Source: Loxodes magnus
Taxonomy: Eukaryota > Ciliophora > Karyorelictea > Loxodida > Loxodidae
Assembly (NCBI GenBank): GCA_946699065.1
Contig: CAMPDV010000044.1
Location: 620,001 to 684,000, forward strand
DNA length: 64,000 nt
Direction: 5' to 3'
Positions 49,548 through 61,137 of this stretch are shown one piece after another; within the stretch, counting starts at the first letter, position 1; each line of letters starts with the position of its first letter. The translations under genes and the position numbers were made by a program. Below the pieces are notes generated by a model. That model ran no database searches. It was not told the DNA's origin and saw only the letters and a list, made by a program, of their open reading frames with translations.

Positions 49548-50838
49548 CATTAAAATTTTAACCATTGTTTAGAATGCTTTCCTAGCAATAAAAATCGTAA
49601 ATTTAATTATTCTGCTAATTATAGTAGATGTTTCATTTTACATATTTTAAGTCTTTAATTCACTGCTATATTCTACTTTATAAAATGTTAAAAGTCTTAC
49701 GATATTTTTGAAATGCAATGGTATCACATTTTTATTTTAGCAATTAATAAACAGTTTTTCGTTGCTGCTAGATATTTAGAGTATATCTCTTAAAACGCTT
49801 TTTCAGTTCCTTTTTAGTGTAGAAATACTACTCTTAATTACTTGAATTATTCATTTTATATTATTGCTAAGTTTTGATTTTCAAGATAATTTATAAGTTT
49901 CTATTTTTATTTTTATCTAAAAATGAATTTGTATCACATTTACGAATATTTATGTATAGGTGTGTTCAGTCAAAAATTGATTTAATTTCATTTATAACTA
50001 TTTCATATTTTTTCTTAATTTTGATAGTAAAATTTAATAACCAACTCATTAGTACAAGCAAAATTTTTATCTTAACCCATAAATTTAAATCTTATCCAGC
50101 TACTTTTATTTTAAAAATAACTAATTACAATATCATAATAAAACAGAGTTAAAACTGGATCATATGAACTATTCTACATTCATCATTGTTTTATTTAAGT
50201 TACTTCTAAATTTTTGAATCTATAAGAAGCTATGAAATTAAATTTCTGGAGATAGATTCAAATTCAATTATAAATTCCAATAGTTACTTAATTCTTCTAA
50301 ATTATTCAAATAGTAATTTTCTTTCTATTAAGTCAAACTTTTTCTAAATAAATCGAAATTCTATTAGCTTAATGTTTTCTTTTTATGATTGCGGAAGATA
50401 TCAATAATTTATTAGATACCCAAATCTAATAAGTTGTTTGATATAAAGTTATAGCCTTAATACAAACAACTAAATGCTCAACTAATTAATTAAATCAAAA
50501 TTTATGGTAGTAGTTTAAAAAATTTATTTTTATGGAAAATCTTTAATAATGCCAAATTTTAAGAATTAGATCTAATCCAATTTGCAAATTCTAATTTTAA
50601 ATTCTGTAGACAATCCTTTAGGACTTTCAAAAACTTCCATCATAAAATAAAGACCAAGAAACACTAAAAATTAATGAAAGAATAATCCAAAAATAAACTT
50701 AAGGGCTAAAGACTAGATCTATATTTTCCGTTTACTATTAAAATCTCAATAAGAAGAAAGAAAATTTGGCTATCATAAAAAATTAGAACTAAAATTTGCT
50801 TTAGCCATTAAACTTTATATTACCTAATCATTTAAAAT
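49548..50838. other. AT-rich stretch without a supported gene
   Basis: About 1.3 kb. Open frames occur only because TAA/TAG are sense codons. No domain seen. Confidence 0.45.
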
Positions 50839-51230
50839 ATGGACGATGAGTCTCAAGCTAGTCCTTAGTTTTAGACTCAATATCAGAAAAAGCGAGTCTT
50901 ATTCTGTAGTCCACATCTCAGAAACTCTCCTATTCTTTATACTTTCAACTTGGATAAAAACAAGGCATAGCTGAGACAAAATTTAGCTAAAATTTAATTA
51001 TAGAAATATACTAAAGACTGACTCTTTTTACAAGAATGAGAATTCTATAAGAGCTTCAACTCTGGGCGATAGTATCCACAAATATTAACGGAAGAGGGTT
51101 TCAAATTTTTGAATTAAAGCAAGGAGAAAGAAAACTCAAAATATTTTTATTAAAATATTAATCCGTGGATAGCCTAATAATAGCAGACCCATGTTAATTT
51201 ATTATTTTATGTTATCTAATTTTTGAATAA
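50839..51230 (+). pseudogene. Gene fragment reminiscent of TFIIH subunit TFB2/p52
   Basis: From ATG 50839 about 130 codons look coding. The stretch RQYPQILTEEGFKFLNQS followed by a Phe/Trp/Gln-rich helix and THVNLLFYVIQFL resembles the 'LTxxGFxFLL...Q.W...Y...L.FLFxL' region of TFB2. No other part of that protein is recognisable on either side; downstream the frame dissolves into AT-rich sequence. The NINPW motif also echoes a NLNPW motif in relic A1, so a retroelement origin is an alternative. I rate this as suggestive only. Confidence 0.3.
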
Positions 51231-51749
51231 GAACTAATTTTAAAGTAATAATCTAGAGTAGATACGTTGTATTTATTAAGAAATGGAAGAAGAATATATT
51301 AGTAAAATAGTTGAAATTAAAGTTTATTATAGACTATTGAAAATATATAATTTAAGATATCTCTGCATTATAATATAATTTTTTAACTAACATAAAGATC
51401 ATAAAAAATATCTTCTGGCTAAAAAAGGAAATTTTAAATTATGAGTCTTGACTAAAAGGAGGCTCTTAAAATATCAATAAATCATACAGACTAATTTAGC
51501 TTATGATAACTACTGAAAAAGAAGTAGAGTGAATAAAATTAATTTTAACATGTCAATTTAGATGGGTTTGAAAGTTAATTATATGCAGTTGAGGTTAATA
51601 GAATGAAAAATGTAAGACCTCAGTAAAAGTTTCTTTGCAGCTCCTAAGAAATAGGAGCCTTGCACTCAGCATCAATATGAGGAGACGAAGAGACAGCAGA
51701 AAATAACTCATGCTGATGTAATAAAAAACCAAGGAAATAGACAAAGTCC

Positions 51750-52400
51750 GCATTCTACTCTTGGTTTAAAAATTCAACTCTTCTGAACATATGAGCATGG
51801 AATAGCTCATTAAGGTGGTGCTGAACCTTTAGGAAGAGGTTAAGAATTTAAAAAGGAAAATATCAAGCTGACGTAATAGTTCTAACATGGGTTTTAAGAT
51901 ATGCCTGAATTGAGAATGGCTAATTAGGAAAGAGAGATTGACGCCTTATGAAACTTTAAAAGAGTAAAACGGCCAGACCATATCACAGATAAAGGAGATG
52001 TAAGACTAAAATAATCAATTGGAGTTTATAGTTACAAGCTAGAGACAACCTGAGTAGAATATGGAGATAGAAGAATTAGTAAAAAATTAGATAAAAATAA
52101 GACCAATAGAAAAATAATTTAGAATTAAAAGAAAATGCAGATACTATTTCTCGAAAGGACACAAATACAAGCAATGTAAAATTTTTATTAGTTCAAAAGA
52201 AGATACTAAATCAATGAAAAGAAAGAAAAAGAAAAGCTGATCTGCAACCAAGTAGGAGAAATCTATAAACTAAGAGAAAATTAGGAATTTACTAGAATAA
52301 GAAGAACAAGAACTAAGAAAGGAAGAAATAATACTTTTTCAATAAGAATTACTAAACTTAAAATCTTATCTTAAGTGGCGGGAATGATATAACTGCTGCT
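51750..52400 (+). pseudogene. Retroelement ORF1/Gag-like relic C (coiled coil + damaged CCHC)
   Basis: One frame carries coiled-coil segments (LIKVVLNLQEEVKNLKRKIS, QTISQIKEMQDQNNQLEF), the NMEIEE marker, then a knuckle with C-x2-Y replacing C-x2-C (CRYYFSKGHKYKQC; TGT to TAT), and a Lys/Glu-rich helical end. No clear start codon was found; 5' truncation is likely. The loss of one metal ligand suggests decay. Confidence 0.55.
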
Positions 52401-53547
52401 AAAAATTTTAATTATTTTTAATTATAATTAAAATATGCAGTTGAAGAGTTTATAATAGAAATTATGTAAAAACATTTTTTCAATTAATGAAACCTAGCAA
52501 AAGTAAGGTTTTGACTCCAATTATGATACAATATTACAAAATTTTTTTTAAAATCTCATGAAAGAGAGGAAGTGCATGTCTGATTATTTAAGAAAATGTA
52601 AATAGTTTTGAAGATCTCTATAAGTAATTTTGATTAGAATTGATTTATTACATTCAAACTAGATAATATTTTAATAACATCTTAGATAAAATAAAATTTA
52701 GAAAATTAAAGCCCAGTTTCATAATCATATTAATTAACTTTTAAATAATTTCCATTGTAATCCACAATTTTCAATGAGAGATTTGAATGTTTTTTTATAG
52801 GATTATGGAGATAATTCTTGAAATAATTATAATATCATAAATAGATTATAAGATTTTTAATATAAAATGAACTTGATATAGTTAATTATAGCAGAGGTAG
52901 TAGTTTTAAGTATAAAAGCCAAGCACTTTTGTATTTTAATGATTATATTATAATAAATAATTACTTAAATATTAGTCAATCAGGAAACTCTAAAGCTTAT
53001 TTTAATTAATTATTTACTGATCTCATACCAATTACAGTAGACTTGTTCTTGTAAGTTAATCTTAATTATAATAAAATTAACTTAAGAGAGATTCATTGAT
53101 GCTTAAACAGCTAATTAAGAGTATAAAGATATTTTCGACAAATTCGAAAAAATAGATAAATAAGCATTTACTTTTCATAGTATAACAATGTAAGCTTTGA
53201 AAAATTTTAAGTATCATCTGTTAAAATTAAAAAAAGCGAGAAAAAGGTTCCTAATTTTCAACGAAAACTCTAAATATATTTTTTCTTAAGCAAAGAAAAT
53301 AATATACCCTAGATATAAAAATGTTTTGAATTTTAAACAAAAAAAAAAAAGAAATTTTGTTAATTCATAAGAAAATTTAATATTTAATAAGCATAAAATA
53401 TTGACATAATAACAGATTAATTTAGCAATTAAAGAATTAATTAAATTAATTAAAAAATTAAGAAATTAATGACTATCCCATTTTATATTCAAAAATTTTG
53501 AACTTTTTATCTTAAAAGAAATTTAATTTATTATATATAAAAAAATA
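52401..53547. other. AT-rich stretch without a supported gene
   Basis: About 1.1 kb, with a run of 12 or so A at 53,339. Nothing recognised. Confidence 0.45.
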
Positions 53548-54670
53548 ATGGCATCTAAGAAATAATAAACCTCTATTAATACTTTCTAAAAAAAGAAGAA
53601 TAGTATAATTTAACTGAAAAATCATCGAATTAAGATTAATCAAAATAATCAAAATAAGCATTTGAATAGGCAGTTCGATAGAGAATATCTAATTTATAGT
53701 TGGAACTAAAACAGCATAGATAAAAAATAGAATAAATAGAGACCATTTTAAATGAATTGTAACAAAGAATAGATTATGATTTCTCAGAAGTAGAACAAAC
53801 CATAAATTTAATCTAATAATAAATGAGTGAAAAACTGAATCAAATTTCCTAACATTCTCAGGACATCTCCTAACTATTAATCAGATCTCTAGGTTTTCCA
53901 TTAACAAATAAAATAACTTTAAGGATAACAAACATAACAACTAGAATTAAATTAAAAATTTATGGTATAAACATAATCCATTCCGATGGACATTGAACCT
54001 AATACTGAGCTATAATTCGTAAATAGGATAAGTCAACAACTAAGAAGACCAAGATGCTGAATTTGTAAAATATAACATTAAACGGAAAGGTAGTGGTAAA
54101 TATCATATATAAGGAAAATAAAAAAATTTAATGAAAAGAATTTTCTAGAACAAAAGAGTGATTTAATATTTGACCTGCAAGATCCAGAAAGATATACAGG
54201 AAGAAATACTGAAGCTCAAAACTAAATTAAGCAAATAATTACGAAGGCTGGAGAAGTAGATAAGAATAGCAGACTAATGAAGTCTTAAGCCGTCCTTTAG
54301 TTTAAGAAGAGACTGGCAAAATTAAGAAGATTTAAAGGCCAATTCTTAAAACTATAAACTTAATTTTACCCTTTTTTTATAAAATAAATTCCAATCGGTA
54401 AAGCATCTGGTCCAGATGAATTATTGAATTATGGACGAAACTATTTTATTATAATTTTTCACTCTTTTTATAATATTCTTAGATTTTAAAGAATTCATGA
54501 TGAATTTAATAAATAAGAAGTAAAGATGATTGAAAAAATTGATGTCCATCTTCACTTATTAGCACTATTCTCAAGCTGTATATTAAATTCTAACGAAATA
54601 AATTTATAATATAATATATTAAAGAAATTTAATTCATTCAAGTTAGATGGAATTTATTAAAGATAACACT
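53548..54670 (+). pseudogene. Retroelement relic A2: ORF1 followed by start of a LINE reverse-transcriptase domain
   Basis: Begins MASKKQQTSINTFQ at 53548. The same frame holds the PMDIEP marker (near 53,980) and an incomplete knuckle at 54,055 (RCWICKIQHQTE; fourth ligand missing), then helical Lys-rich sequence. At about 54,390 it continues into IGKASGPDELLNYG and an alpha-helical stretch, which matches the first motif of LINE reverse transcriptases (K-x-x-GPDG-x-x-x-E-x-L/K). After about 80 more codons the similarity stops, with no catalytic YxDD. It is therefore a deleted or rearranged LINE in which ORF1 and the beginning of RT are joined. Confidence 0.55.
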
Positions 54671-55142
54671 TTTAATAAACTAAATTACACTAGGAAGTTT
54701 AATCCAAAAGTAATAAATCTGTACCAGTAGATAAATCTAAAGTAAAAATTACTGTTTTAATTTTTTAATCGCTTAATAAAGTTTCAACTTTTGTTTATTT
54801 ATTCTATAGCTAAAGTATTTTGCTTATATAAAGACATCTTCAACTGATTTTAATGTTTATTTTTTATATTTTCAATAAATTTAAAGTAATTAAGTAATAT
54901 AATTCTTTATTTATAGATTCTCTTACAGATTATTACATTAATAAGAATTTAGGATTTTTTTCTCTTTCAAAGTTCAAAATTTAAAATAAATTCATAATGC
55001 TTAAATTTAATCAACTATTTATTAATTTTACTGCTTTATTTTTATAGCTATAAGTATTTCTATTCAAGTTATTTGCTAATTTTTATTAAAAAATTACTAA
55101 AGCAGTAACCAAATTTGCTTTTATCTAGAGAATTACAGTTAA
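54671..55142. other. AT-rich spacer
   Basis: About 0.47 kb. Nothing recognised. Confidence 0.45.
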
Positions 55143-55477
55143 TCAAAAATTATATTATAAAATGCGTAACACCTAACTTGTGCGCAACTCATTCAAAAGT
55201 TTTTTTACAATAACTCTAAATCTTAACCCTCTAAAAACTTTGTAGGCTTGCAGTTCAATCCTACCTAAGCATGTAGCACATTCTGTGATTACAGGTACAT
55301 TATTCTGCAACCTATGATGAAGTAGATTTTCTGCCGTTTTTTAGAGTTCTTGAAATTGTGAGTTTTCCATCAGAAAACCTCATGAGACATTGGATTCTTC
55401 TTAATATTTATCCTCTAGCAGCGTTAACTTCTAACTGCCTTGCTGAACCACCAAATAGCTTCTAAAGGATTTGCCAT
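55143..55477 (-). CDS. Putative small protein, about 105 residues (unrecognised)
   Basis: A segment of higher GC and coding-like codon use within the retroelement region. From ATG 55477, a 17-nt GT...AG intron starting GTGGTT at about 55,451 would join MANPLEAIC to a long helical frame ending at TGA 55143 (total 318 nt, 106 codons). The product contains LMENSQFQELQKTAENLLHH, VPVITECATCLGRIELQAYK and a basic end FRVIVKKLLNELRTS. The intron does not start GTA like the others here, so the 5' end is tentative. No family recognised. Confidence 0.35.
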
Positions 55478-55711
55478 CTTATTTAAATTAAATTATATAA
55501 TAAAAGTTAATACTTAAATATGTCTATTCTATATAAAAGAAAGGATCTTCAGTTTAACTTTGATTAGTTTAAATTTGTCTATTGAGTTTAACATTCTGCA
55601 AGATAATTATTAAAGTTAAGTTTCTACTTAAAAATTATCAGTAAGTTATTTTTATTAGTTATAATCATTTTTTATTTTTACTGTAACTTATATTATTATG
55701 GTATAAGTCAA

Positions 55712-55960
55712 ATGGCAAATAAGAAATAACAGATTCTCTCAATGAATATCTAGAAAAATAAGAATAAAAATCTTATTTAATCGAATAATCACTTTAATAA
55801 GATAAAAGAAAATAATCTAAAAAATCCTTTATATAATCAATTCTGTAAAGAATATTCGACATAAAATATTAAATAAAGCAAAGATACAGGATTGAAAAAT
55901 TAGAATAAATACTATGAAAATAGGTAAAAAATTAAACCTTTAATTTCCATTTATAGAAGA
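55712..55960 (+). pseudogene. Retroelement relic A3 (ORF1 N-terminus only)
   Basis: Begins MANKKQQILSMNIQ, parallel to A1 and A2, and continues about 80 codons of Asn/Lys/Gln-rich sequence before losing coding character. No knuckle found downstream. Confidence 0.45.
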
Positions 55961-56361
55961 TGAAACTAATAATATATAATTGTAAATTGTATATAAGCTG
56001 GATGAGATTATCAAATGATTTAATTAAATCCATCAAATTTTCTAATTTTAGTTTTCTTTAATTTCAATATCTAATAAAAGAATTTTAAAATAAAAACAGA
56101 ATATCCAATAGGAAATTATATAGAAAATCAATGGATAACAGGGAAATATTACTATGGATATCGAAATAAATGAATAATAATAAAATATAAAAAAGAAAAT
56201 AATCTGTTTTATATGTTAAAAGCAGCATTATTATAAAAAATACTAATAAAGAAATCAAAACTATGAAAATAATTGGAAAAAAAACAATAAAAACATATTT
56301 TAAATATGAACAACTTAAACAGGCTCTTTATATTAGCAAAAAATTTGATAACATAACATAA

Positions 56362-57060
56362 TTTATTAACGTGACGTCACCTTTATTAGACTTTTCATGT
56401 ATTAATAAATAAAAAGGTTCAAGAATCTTCATAAGACTCGTTGAAATCTTCCATTCCTTACCCAGGTTCATTTTCTAAAATAGTATATCTGGTGCTACAA
56501 ATATATCCTTTTTTACTGTTGGTATTTTATTCCAATTTCAGTCTTTTCCAAACATTTGCTTAGTTCTTCTTCTTTGAGCATCTATTATCTACTCGAGTAA
56601 TTTTTATTCACCAATTATTTTTCTTATATATAACTCACCATTAGATGTACATTAAATTTTGATTAGACTTTTTTGGAACTTTTATTTCCCTTTTTTACAA
56701 TTTTTAAATATTTAAGCAGGAATTTGTTTGTGCTATTGTTTTCTATAAAATCAGAAGATAATTATTTTCTTTTTATTTCTTGATTAATTGTCTAGATTTT
56801 TTTATGATTGATTAATATTAATATTTAAATTTGATTGTTCAATATCCATTGAATAGTGAGCTATAATCAATCTTGCTCGTGTTTGAGGCTTTTAAGTTTT
56901 GTATTTATTACTTTATTATCACTTTGGAATTAGTTGATTTTTATATCTAGGATGCTTATTTGCTAAATTAATTGCTGTACTGCGTCCTAAAGCTTTTCAT
57001 TCTCAGCCTATAAAGATAAAATTTAAATTAAGGTATCTTATTGTTAGTTAGAAGATTTAT
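56362..57060 (-). pseudogene. Retroelement ORF1-like relic D
   Basis: Minus strand. A coiled coil (ENEKLQDAVQQLIQQISILD) in one frame; a shifted frame with the SMDIEQ marker; a wrecked knuckle (FWFYRKQQHKQ); then a long clean C-terminal frame rich in Lys/Gln (KKGKQKFQKSLIKIQCTSNG, QKLLEQIIDAQRRRTKQMFG). At least one frameshift lies between coil and marker. Confidence 0.5.
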
Positions 57061-58339
57061 TTTAGATTAATCATTTCTAAGGTGCCATTTTTTTATATAT
57101 AATAAACAGCTTTAATTAATCAAAATAAGTACAAAAAGCTTATTAAAAAGTTTAATCAACTAGAAAAGAACTAATTAGGTAGTCATATAACTAGAAATTT
57201 TAGCAGATATAAAAAAATATTGAAACTTTAAATAAAATCAGTTCTAAAAACAGAAAAGAGATTAATTTTTCTTAATTTAAAATGCTTAAATAAGCAAAAA
57301 ATCTTTTAAACCAAAAAAATTATATGCTTCATAAGAACTTTGAGCAAAATATAGTTTTATTGACAATTGGGATAGCAATGCTTTAAACAAATACATAAAT
57401 ATAAATTAGAGGAACTATATAAAAAGATTGATTAAATTTATGAAAAATGTAACTTTGTTGAAAGCTAAAATGCTCCTTATTTCTAGATTTATATTTTTCA
57501 GCTTAAATTAAGTTGTAGTAATTATATAAATTAGCAAATAGCAAACCTCCTGAAGCAAATGTCATCAATGCAGAACTAATTAAATATGCTAATCAATAGA
57601 TCTATATTGAAATTAAAGATTTATTAATAATATACTAAAAATTAAGAATCCATAATTACCTTAAATAATAAGGATTTTTCTATTTATAAAAAAGGATCTT
57701 AGTTTAAGCAGTTAAATTCCCCATTTGATAATATTATAAAGTTTTATTTTAATTCTCAATAGATTAATATTCTAATATTTAATTTTTTTAAACAAATATA
57801 TTTATAATAGGTTAGTTCACACGAATCAATTTTAGCTTTTACATTTTATAACATCTTTGTAAGAGAACTAGAAAAGTTAAAAAAAATTAGATTTAAAAAT
57901 TTTGAAAATCGTTTATAATAAAAGCCTAAGTAGATGATTTGCTCTTGATCTTTGATGAAGAAAAATGAATTAATTAGTTAAGGAATCATGTAAATCATTA
58001 AAGTGAGTTAAGTTAACATTTTATAATAGTGAATATATCATTTTAAAAATTAAAATTAAACAAATGAAAAACTAAACTATTACATAAAATTGATACAGAA
58101 GTATAAAGATAAATGAAAGTTACTTGTTTGATGTATATTTTCATGAAAGAGAATATTACATAGTGAGGTGTAAGGAAGTATCCAAAAGTATAAAGAATAA
58201 GGATAGAATTAAGTTTATAATCTTAGATAAGAACTTCATAGTTAACTTCAATTGTTCCTAATCTCCTAAACTAAAGGATGTCGAAGGACTTCATTAGTCC
58301 GTCATTCTTTTCCTTCTTGCTTTTTTTCCAATTGTTATT

Positions 58340-59040
58340 CTATTCGTTGATTCTTGAATTATATAATTTTTTTCCGTATATTTATCCTGTCCTCGTCGGT
58401 CAAATGTAGAAAAGTTCTTTTAATATTTATTTCTTCTTATTTCTTTCAATTCCCGTTTTCCTTCAACATTTTTTTCAGCAGTGATTCTTCTTACATATAT
58501 AGCAACGGATTTTCTACGATAGTAATTTATCTTATTGTATCTTATTATTGACATTCGGATTCGATTTCCATCAGAATATTTGATTAGTAATCTAATGTGT
58601 TTTAAATTACAATTTTTTATTATTCATACTTTTCTTGCAGTTCTTTTATTTGCTGTTAAATTATAGAAAATTGGAATTAAAATATTTGGGAAGCTTCATT
58701 AAGTTATTTGTCAATTTATTCCATTTTAATTACAATTTACGATTAGATTTTATTTAAAGTGTCTTTTATTGATGGAAATTATAGTTATCAATCATATTTT
58801 CTACATTTTTTTTCAAGCTTTTCTACCCTTAATCTTTGTTATTTAATTTGAATTATACATTTTTTATCCTTTATTGTACCGATAATGCATGAGCTTCCTT
58901 AGACTATATTTCTTAGCTTATTGAAGCTCTTATTCACTTAGATTAGATTATTGCCCTTGTTTTTTAACGATGAACCAAGAGATTAATATTTCTTAGGTTC
59001 TATTTTTAATACACTCTTTTGATCCTTCTTACTTCTAAAA
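58340..59040 (-). pseudogene. Retroelement ORF1-like relic E with intact CCHC knuckle
   Basis: Minus strand. A coiled coil precedes the marker LMEIES (near 58,575). The knuckle C-x2-C-x3-H-x4-C (CYICKKNHCWKKC, about 58,465-58,505) is complete but lies in a +1 frame relative to the marker. It resembles the knuckle of A1 most closely. Downstream frames are Lys/Glu-rich. Confidence 0.5.
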
Positions 59041-59204
59041 AGTGGAATACATGAATAATTTTTAGATAAATTTAAAAATATAAAAATAGTTTAAATGCTA
59101 ACTAGATAAAATAGCAAAACGTTCTTTATAAAATTCAAAAGCAATTATAAAGAATCTTGCTTCATAGATTTGAAAGCTATCTCTTTGAACATCATAATAT
59201 TAAA

Positions 59205-59480
59205 TCGCCATAGTTGTTCGAAGATGAACAATAAGGGAGGGCTTCATCAGAGGTTGGGAAGCTAAGTACCCATAATCGACTTTATGTCTTCCTCTGCTTT
59301 TGCTTGGCCTTGAGACATCTGTTAGTTTGACCTTCGGCGCTGGCTTTTATTCTGGAACAAAAGGAAATTATTTTTGCGAGCTTCGTCAGAGGTGGGGAAT
59401 TTAAGTACCCATAATTGACACATGTCGTCCTCTGCTTTGGTGATGCAACGAGACGCAAACATGCCATTTCCTTGAGCCTC
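59205..59480. repeat. GC-elevated island: two diverged copies of an about 75-bp hairpin-forming repeat
   Basis: Copies at about 59,241-59,316 and 59,380-59,453 share the order CTTC-TCAGAGG, TGGG, AAGTACCCATAA, CCTCTGCTTT and GAGAC. In both, CAGAGG (59248/59387) pairs with CCTCTG (59291/59429), and an inner TGGG can pair with CCCA, while spacer bases differ. A hairpin TTGTTC...GAACAA lies just upstream (59,216-59,233). Length differs by one base and frames do not agree, so protein coding is unlikely. This could be a structured RNA or part of a transposon end. Confidence 0.6.
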
Positions 59481-59514
59481 CAAAAAGTATTAAAGATTAT
59501 GATTATTCTGAAAT

Positions 59515-59632
59515 TATATCAGTATTGAACATTTTTATCAATACTGAATAATTATACCAGTATTGAACAAGGTCTATCAATATCTGATAATTTTATCAGT
59601 AACAAACATTTTTGTCAGTATGAAACATTTAT
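59515..59632. repeat. Three imperfect about 38-bp tandem repeats with internal hairpins
   Basis: The unit is about TATCAGTATTGAACA...TCAATACTGAATAAT. The first unit contains a perfect 9-bp inverted repeat, CAGTATTGA/TCAATACTG; the second and third are degenerate. It lies between the two GC-elevated islands. Confidence 0.6.
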
Positions 59633-59931
59633 TAAAGAGCTGCGCACCAACGAGAGTGCTACGCGCTCTATAATCAAATTTATTTATTTATTATTTATAC
59701 CATGATTAAATATTAAAATTTTAAGTTAAATTAGATTAAAAAATTTCAAAATCCTTATTTTTATATATATCTCCTTTTTTAAAATTCGAGAAATGGCAAC
59801 CTTAACTATTTAAAATATTGAAAAAAATTTACAATTTTTTATAGATTTTTAGAATGCTAGTGACAGCAAAGATTTTCTAAATGGAATCTGGAATAATATT
59901 ATATATTTATTTTTAAAATGGATTTTGGTTT

Positions 59932-60100
59932 CTATTCGACCGAATAGGCAATCCAGTGCAGTCATGTCTGCACTGTAAGTACTCTTGCAATAGATGCCAC
60001 CATAAACAAGTTAGGACGGACCCTTTGTGTGATAAGCCTTACTTGCTTGAGGGTTCTCTCTATCGGTACGAGAAATCGACTAGAGGGAACTGAAATTCAG
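59932..60100. ncRNA. Candidate structured RNA or hairpin-dense element (strand unknown)
   Basis: Five hairpins sit nearly back to back: CTATTC/GAATAG (59932-59947), a perfect 8-bp CAGTGCAG/CTGCACTG with 6-nt loop (59954-59975), GGACCCT/AGGGTTC (60018-60056, one G-U), TTCTCTCTA/TAGAGGGAA (60054-60089, one G-U) and CTGAA/TTCAG (60090-60100). Local GC is clearly higher than in flanking DNA. I tried to match snRNAs, SRP RNA, RNase P and tRNA by eye and found none. A Cys/His-rich open frame (CLHCKYSCNRCHH) crosses it, but open frames are cheap in this code. Confidence 0.4.
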
Positions 60101-61049
60101 ATTTCAAAGTTATCCTGATTTTACATGTCGCTAGTCTGATTGGGAATTAGAAAACAACATAGACATGTCTGAGATCATAAATAACTATTAGTTAGAGGAT
60201 TTAAAACTAATTGGGTCATTTGACACAAATAGTGGAATGTTCTCTAACTCTTTCTAACTTCAGCTTTTGGAAGAGTTACAAGAATTAAAAGAGTGAAGGC
60301 ATTCAATTTTGATTATAAAAATGGAGAAAAGATGATAAGAATCAAAGAGACCAGATGAAGGTAGAAACATTTCTAGCCTATTATTAACAATTAAATTTGG
60401 TTTTTTTATTTTTTTAGTGATGAATCAAACAATGGTGGTACTATGCTAATTTAATTAATTAATATAAAGATTCAGCAAATTGGATGAATGCAATGCCCAC
60501 TTTATTTCTTTATTTAGGAGATATTAATATTTAAACTACTTAAGTTCCAATGTAAACTTATACGAAAATAAATAAACATATGATAAGAGAAATTGTCTTA
60601 ATTTAATAATTCCGATTTTTTTCTTATAATTTCTAGTAAGATTCAAAATAAAAAAATTACCATATTCAGCACTCTTAGATATTTATATGCAGGAATTTAG
60701 ATATCTAAACTTATATATTGAACGTGAAATCCTGTAATATGTTATTTAATAGCTTAAAGACTTTTGGATTTATGATATAATTAAATTTGTAACCTAAAAC
60801 TAGAATTGCAAATCATAATTCCCTACTCGAAGAAAACTTTAGAAAACTGATTTAATTTTAAAAGCTATCGCTTAAGTTTACTTCAAAGAAGAATCTAAAC
60901 TCACGAAAAAAGTAAGAACGAATGGAAAAAATAGTTGAAACATTTAGATATTAATGCATGAAAAGAAAGAAACTGTGAAGGCTAATTAATTAAAATTAGT
61001 GAGTTGGAAGCTTTTAAAAGGATTTTAAATGATATAAATTAATAATTCA
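60101..61049. other. Mixed stretch with a possible short ORF at 60,165
   Basis: From ATG 60165 about 45 codons look coding (QLEDLKLIGSFDTNSG, QLLEELQELKEW) but end without a recognised domain; possibly a retroelement N-terminus. The rest is AT-rich. Confidence 0.3.
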
Positions 61050-61118
61050 GCTATCAAAATAAATAACTATAAAATTAATTGCTTGACATAATTTTATTAG
61101 AACCTTAAAACAATTAGT

Positions 61119-61137
61119 TTAATTTTCTAGATAAATA
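61119..61137. repeat. Target-site duplication of element B2 (left)
   Basis: TTAATTTTCTAGATAAATA, identical to 62093-62111. The single empty-site counterpart is in GST copy A near 45,270. Confidence 0.88.

Noticed and set aside
55230-55265. tRNA T-arm-like word CAGTTCAATCC
   Set aside because: The flanking bases do not pair as a 5-bp T stem, and no acceptor or anticodon arm can be built around it.
59205-59480. Hammerhead ribozyme on the minus strand (CTGATGA and CTGACGA in the two repeats)
   Set aside because: The CUGANGA core word is present, but no GAAA partner or stem II/III arrangement follows in either copy.
59932-60130. Cys/His zinc-finger protein crossing the hairpin island
   Set aside because: Open frames are expected by chance when TAA/TAG are sense codons; the frame has no start, and hairpins explain the base pattern better.
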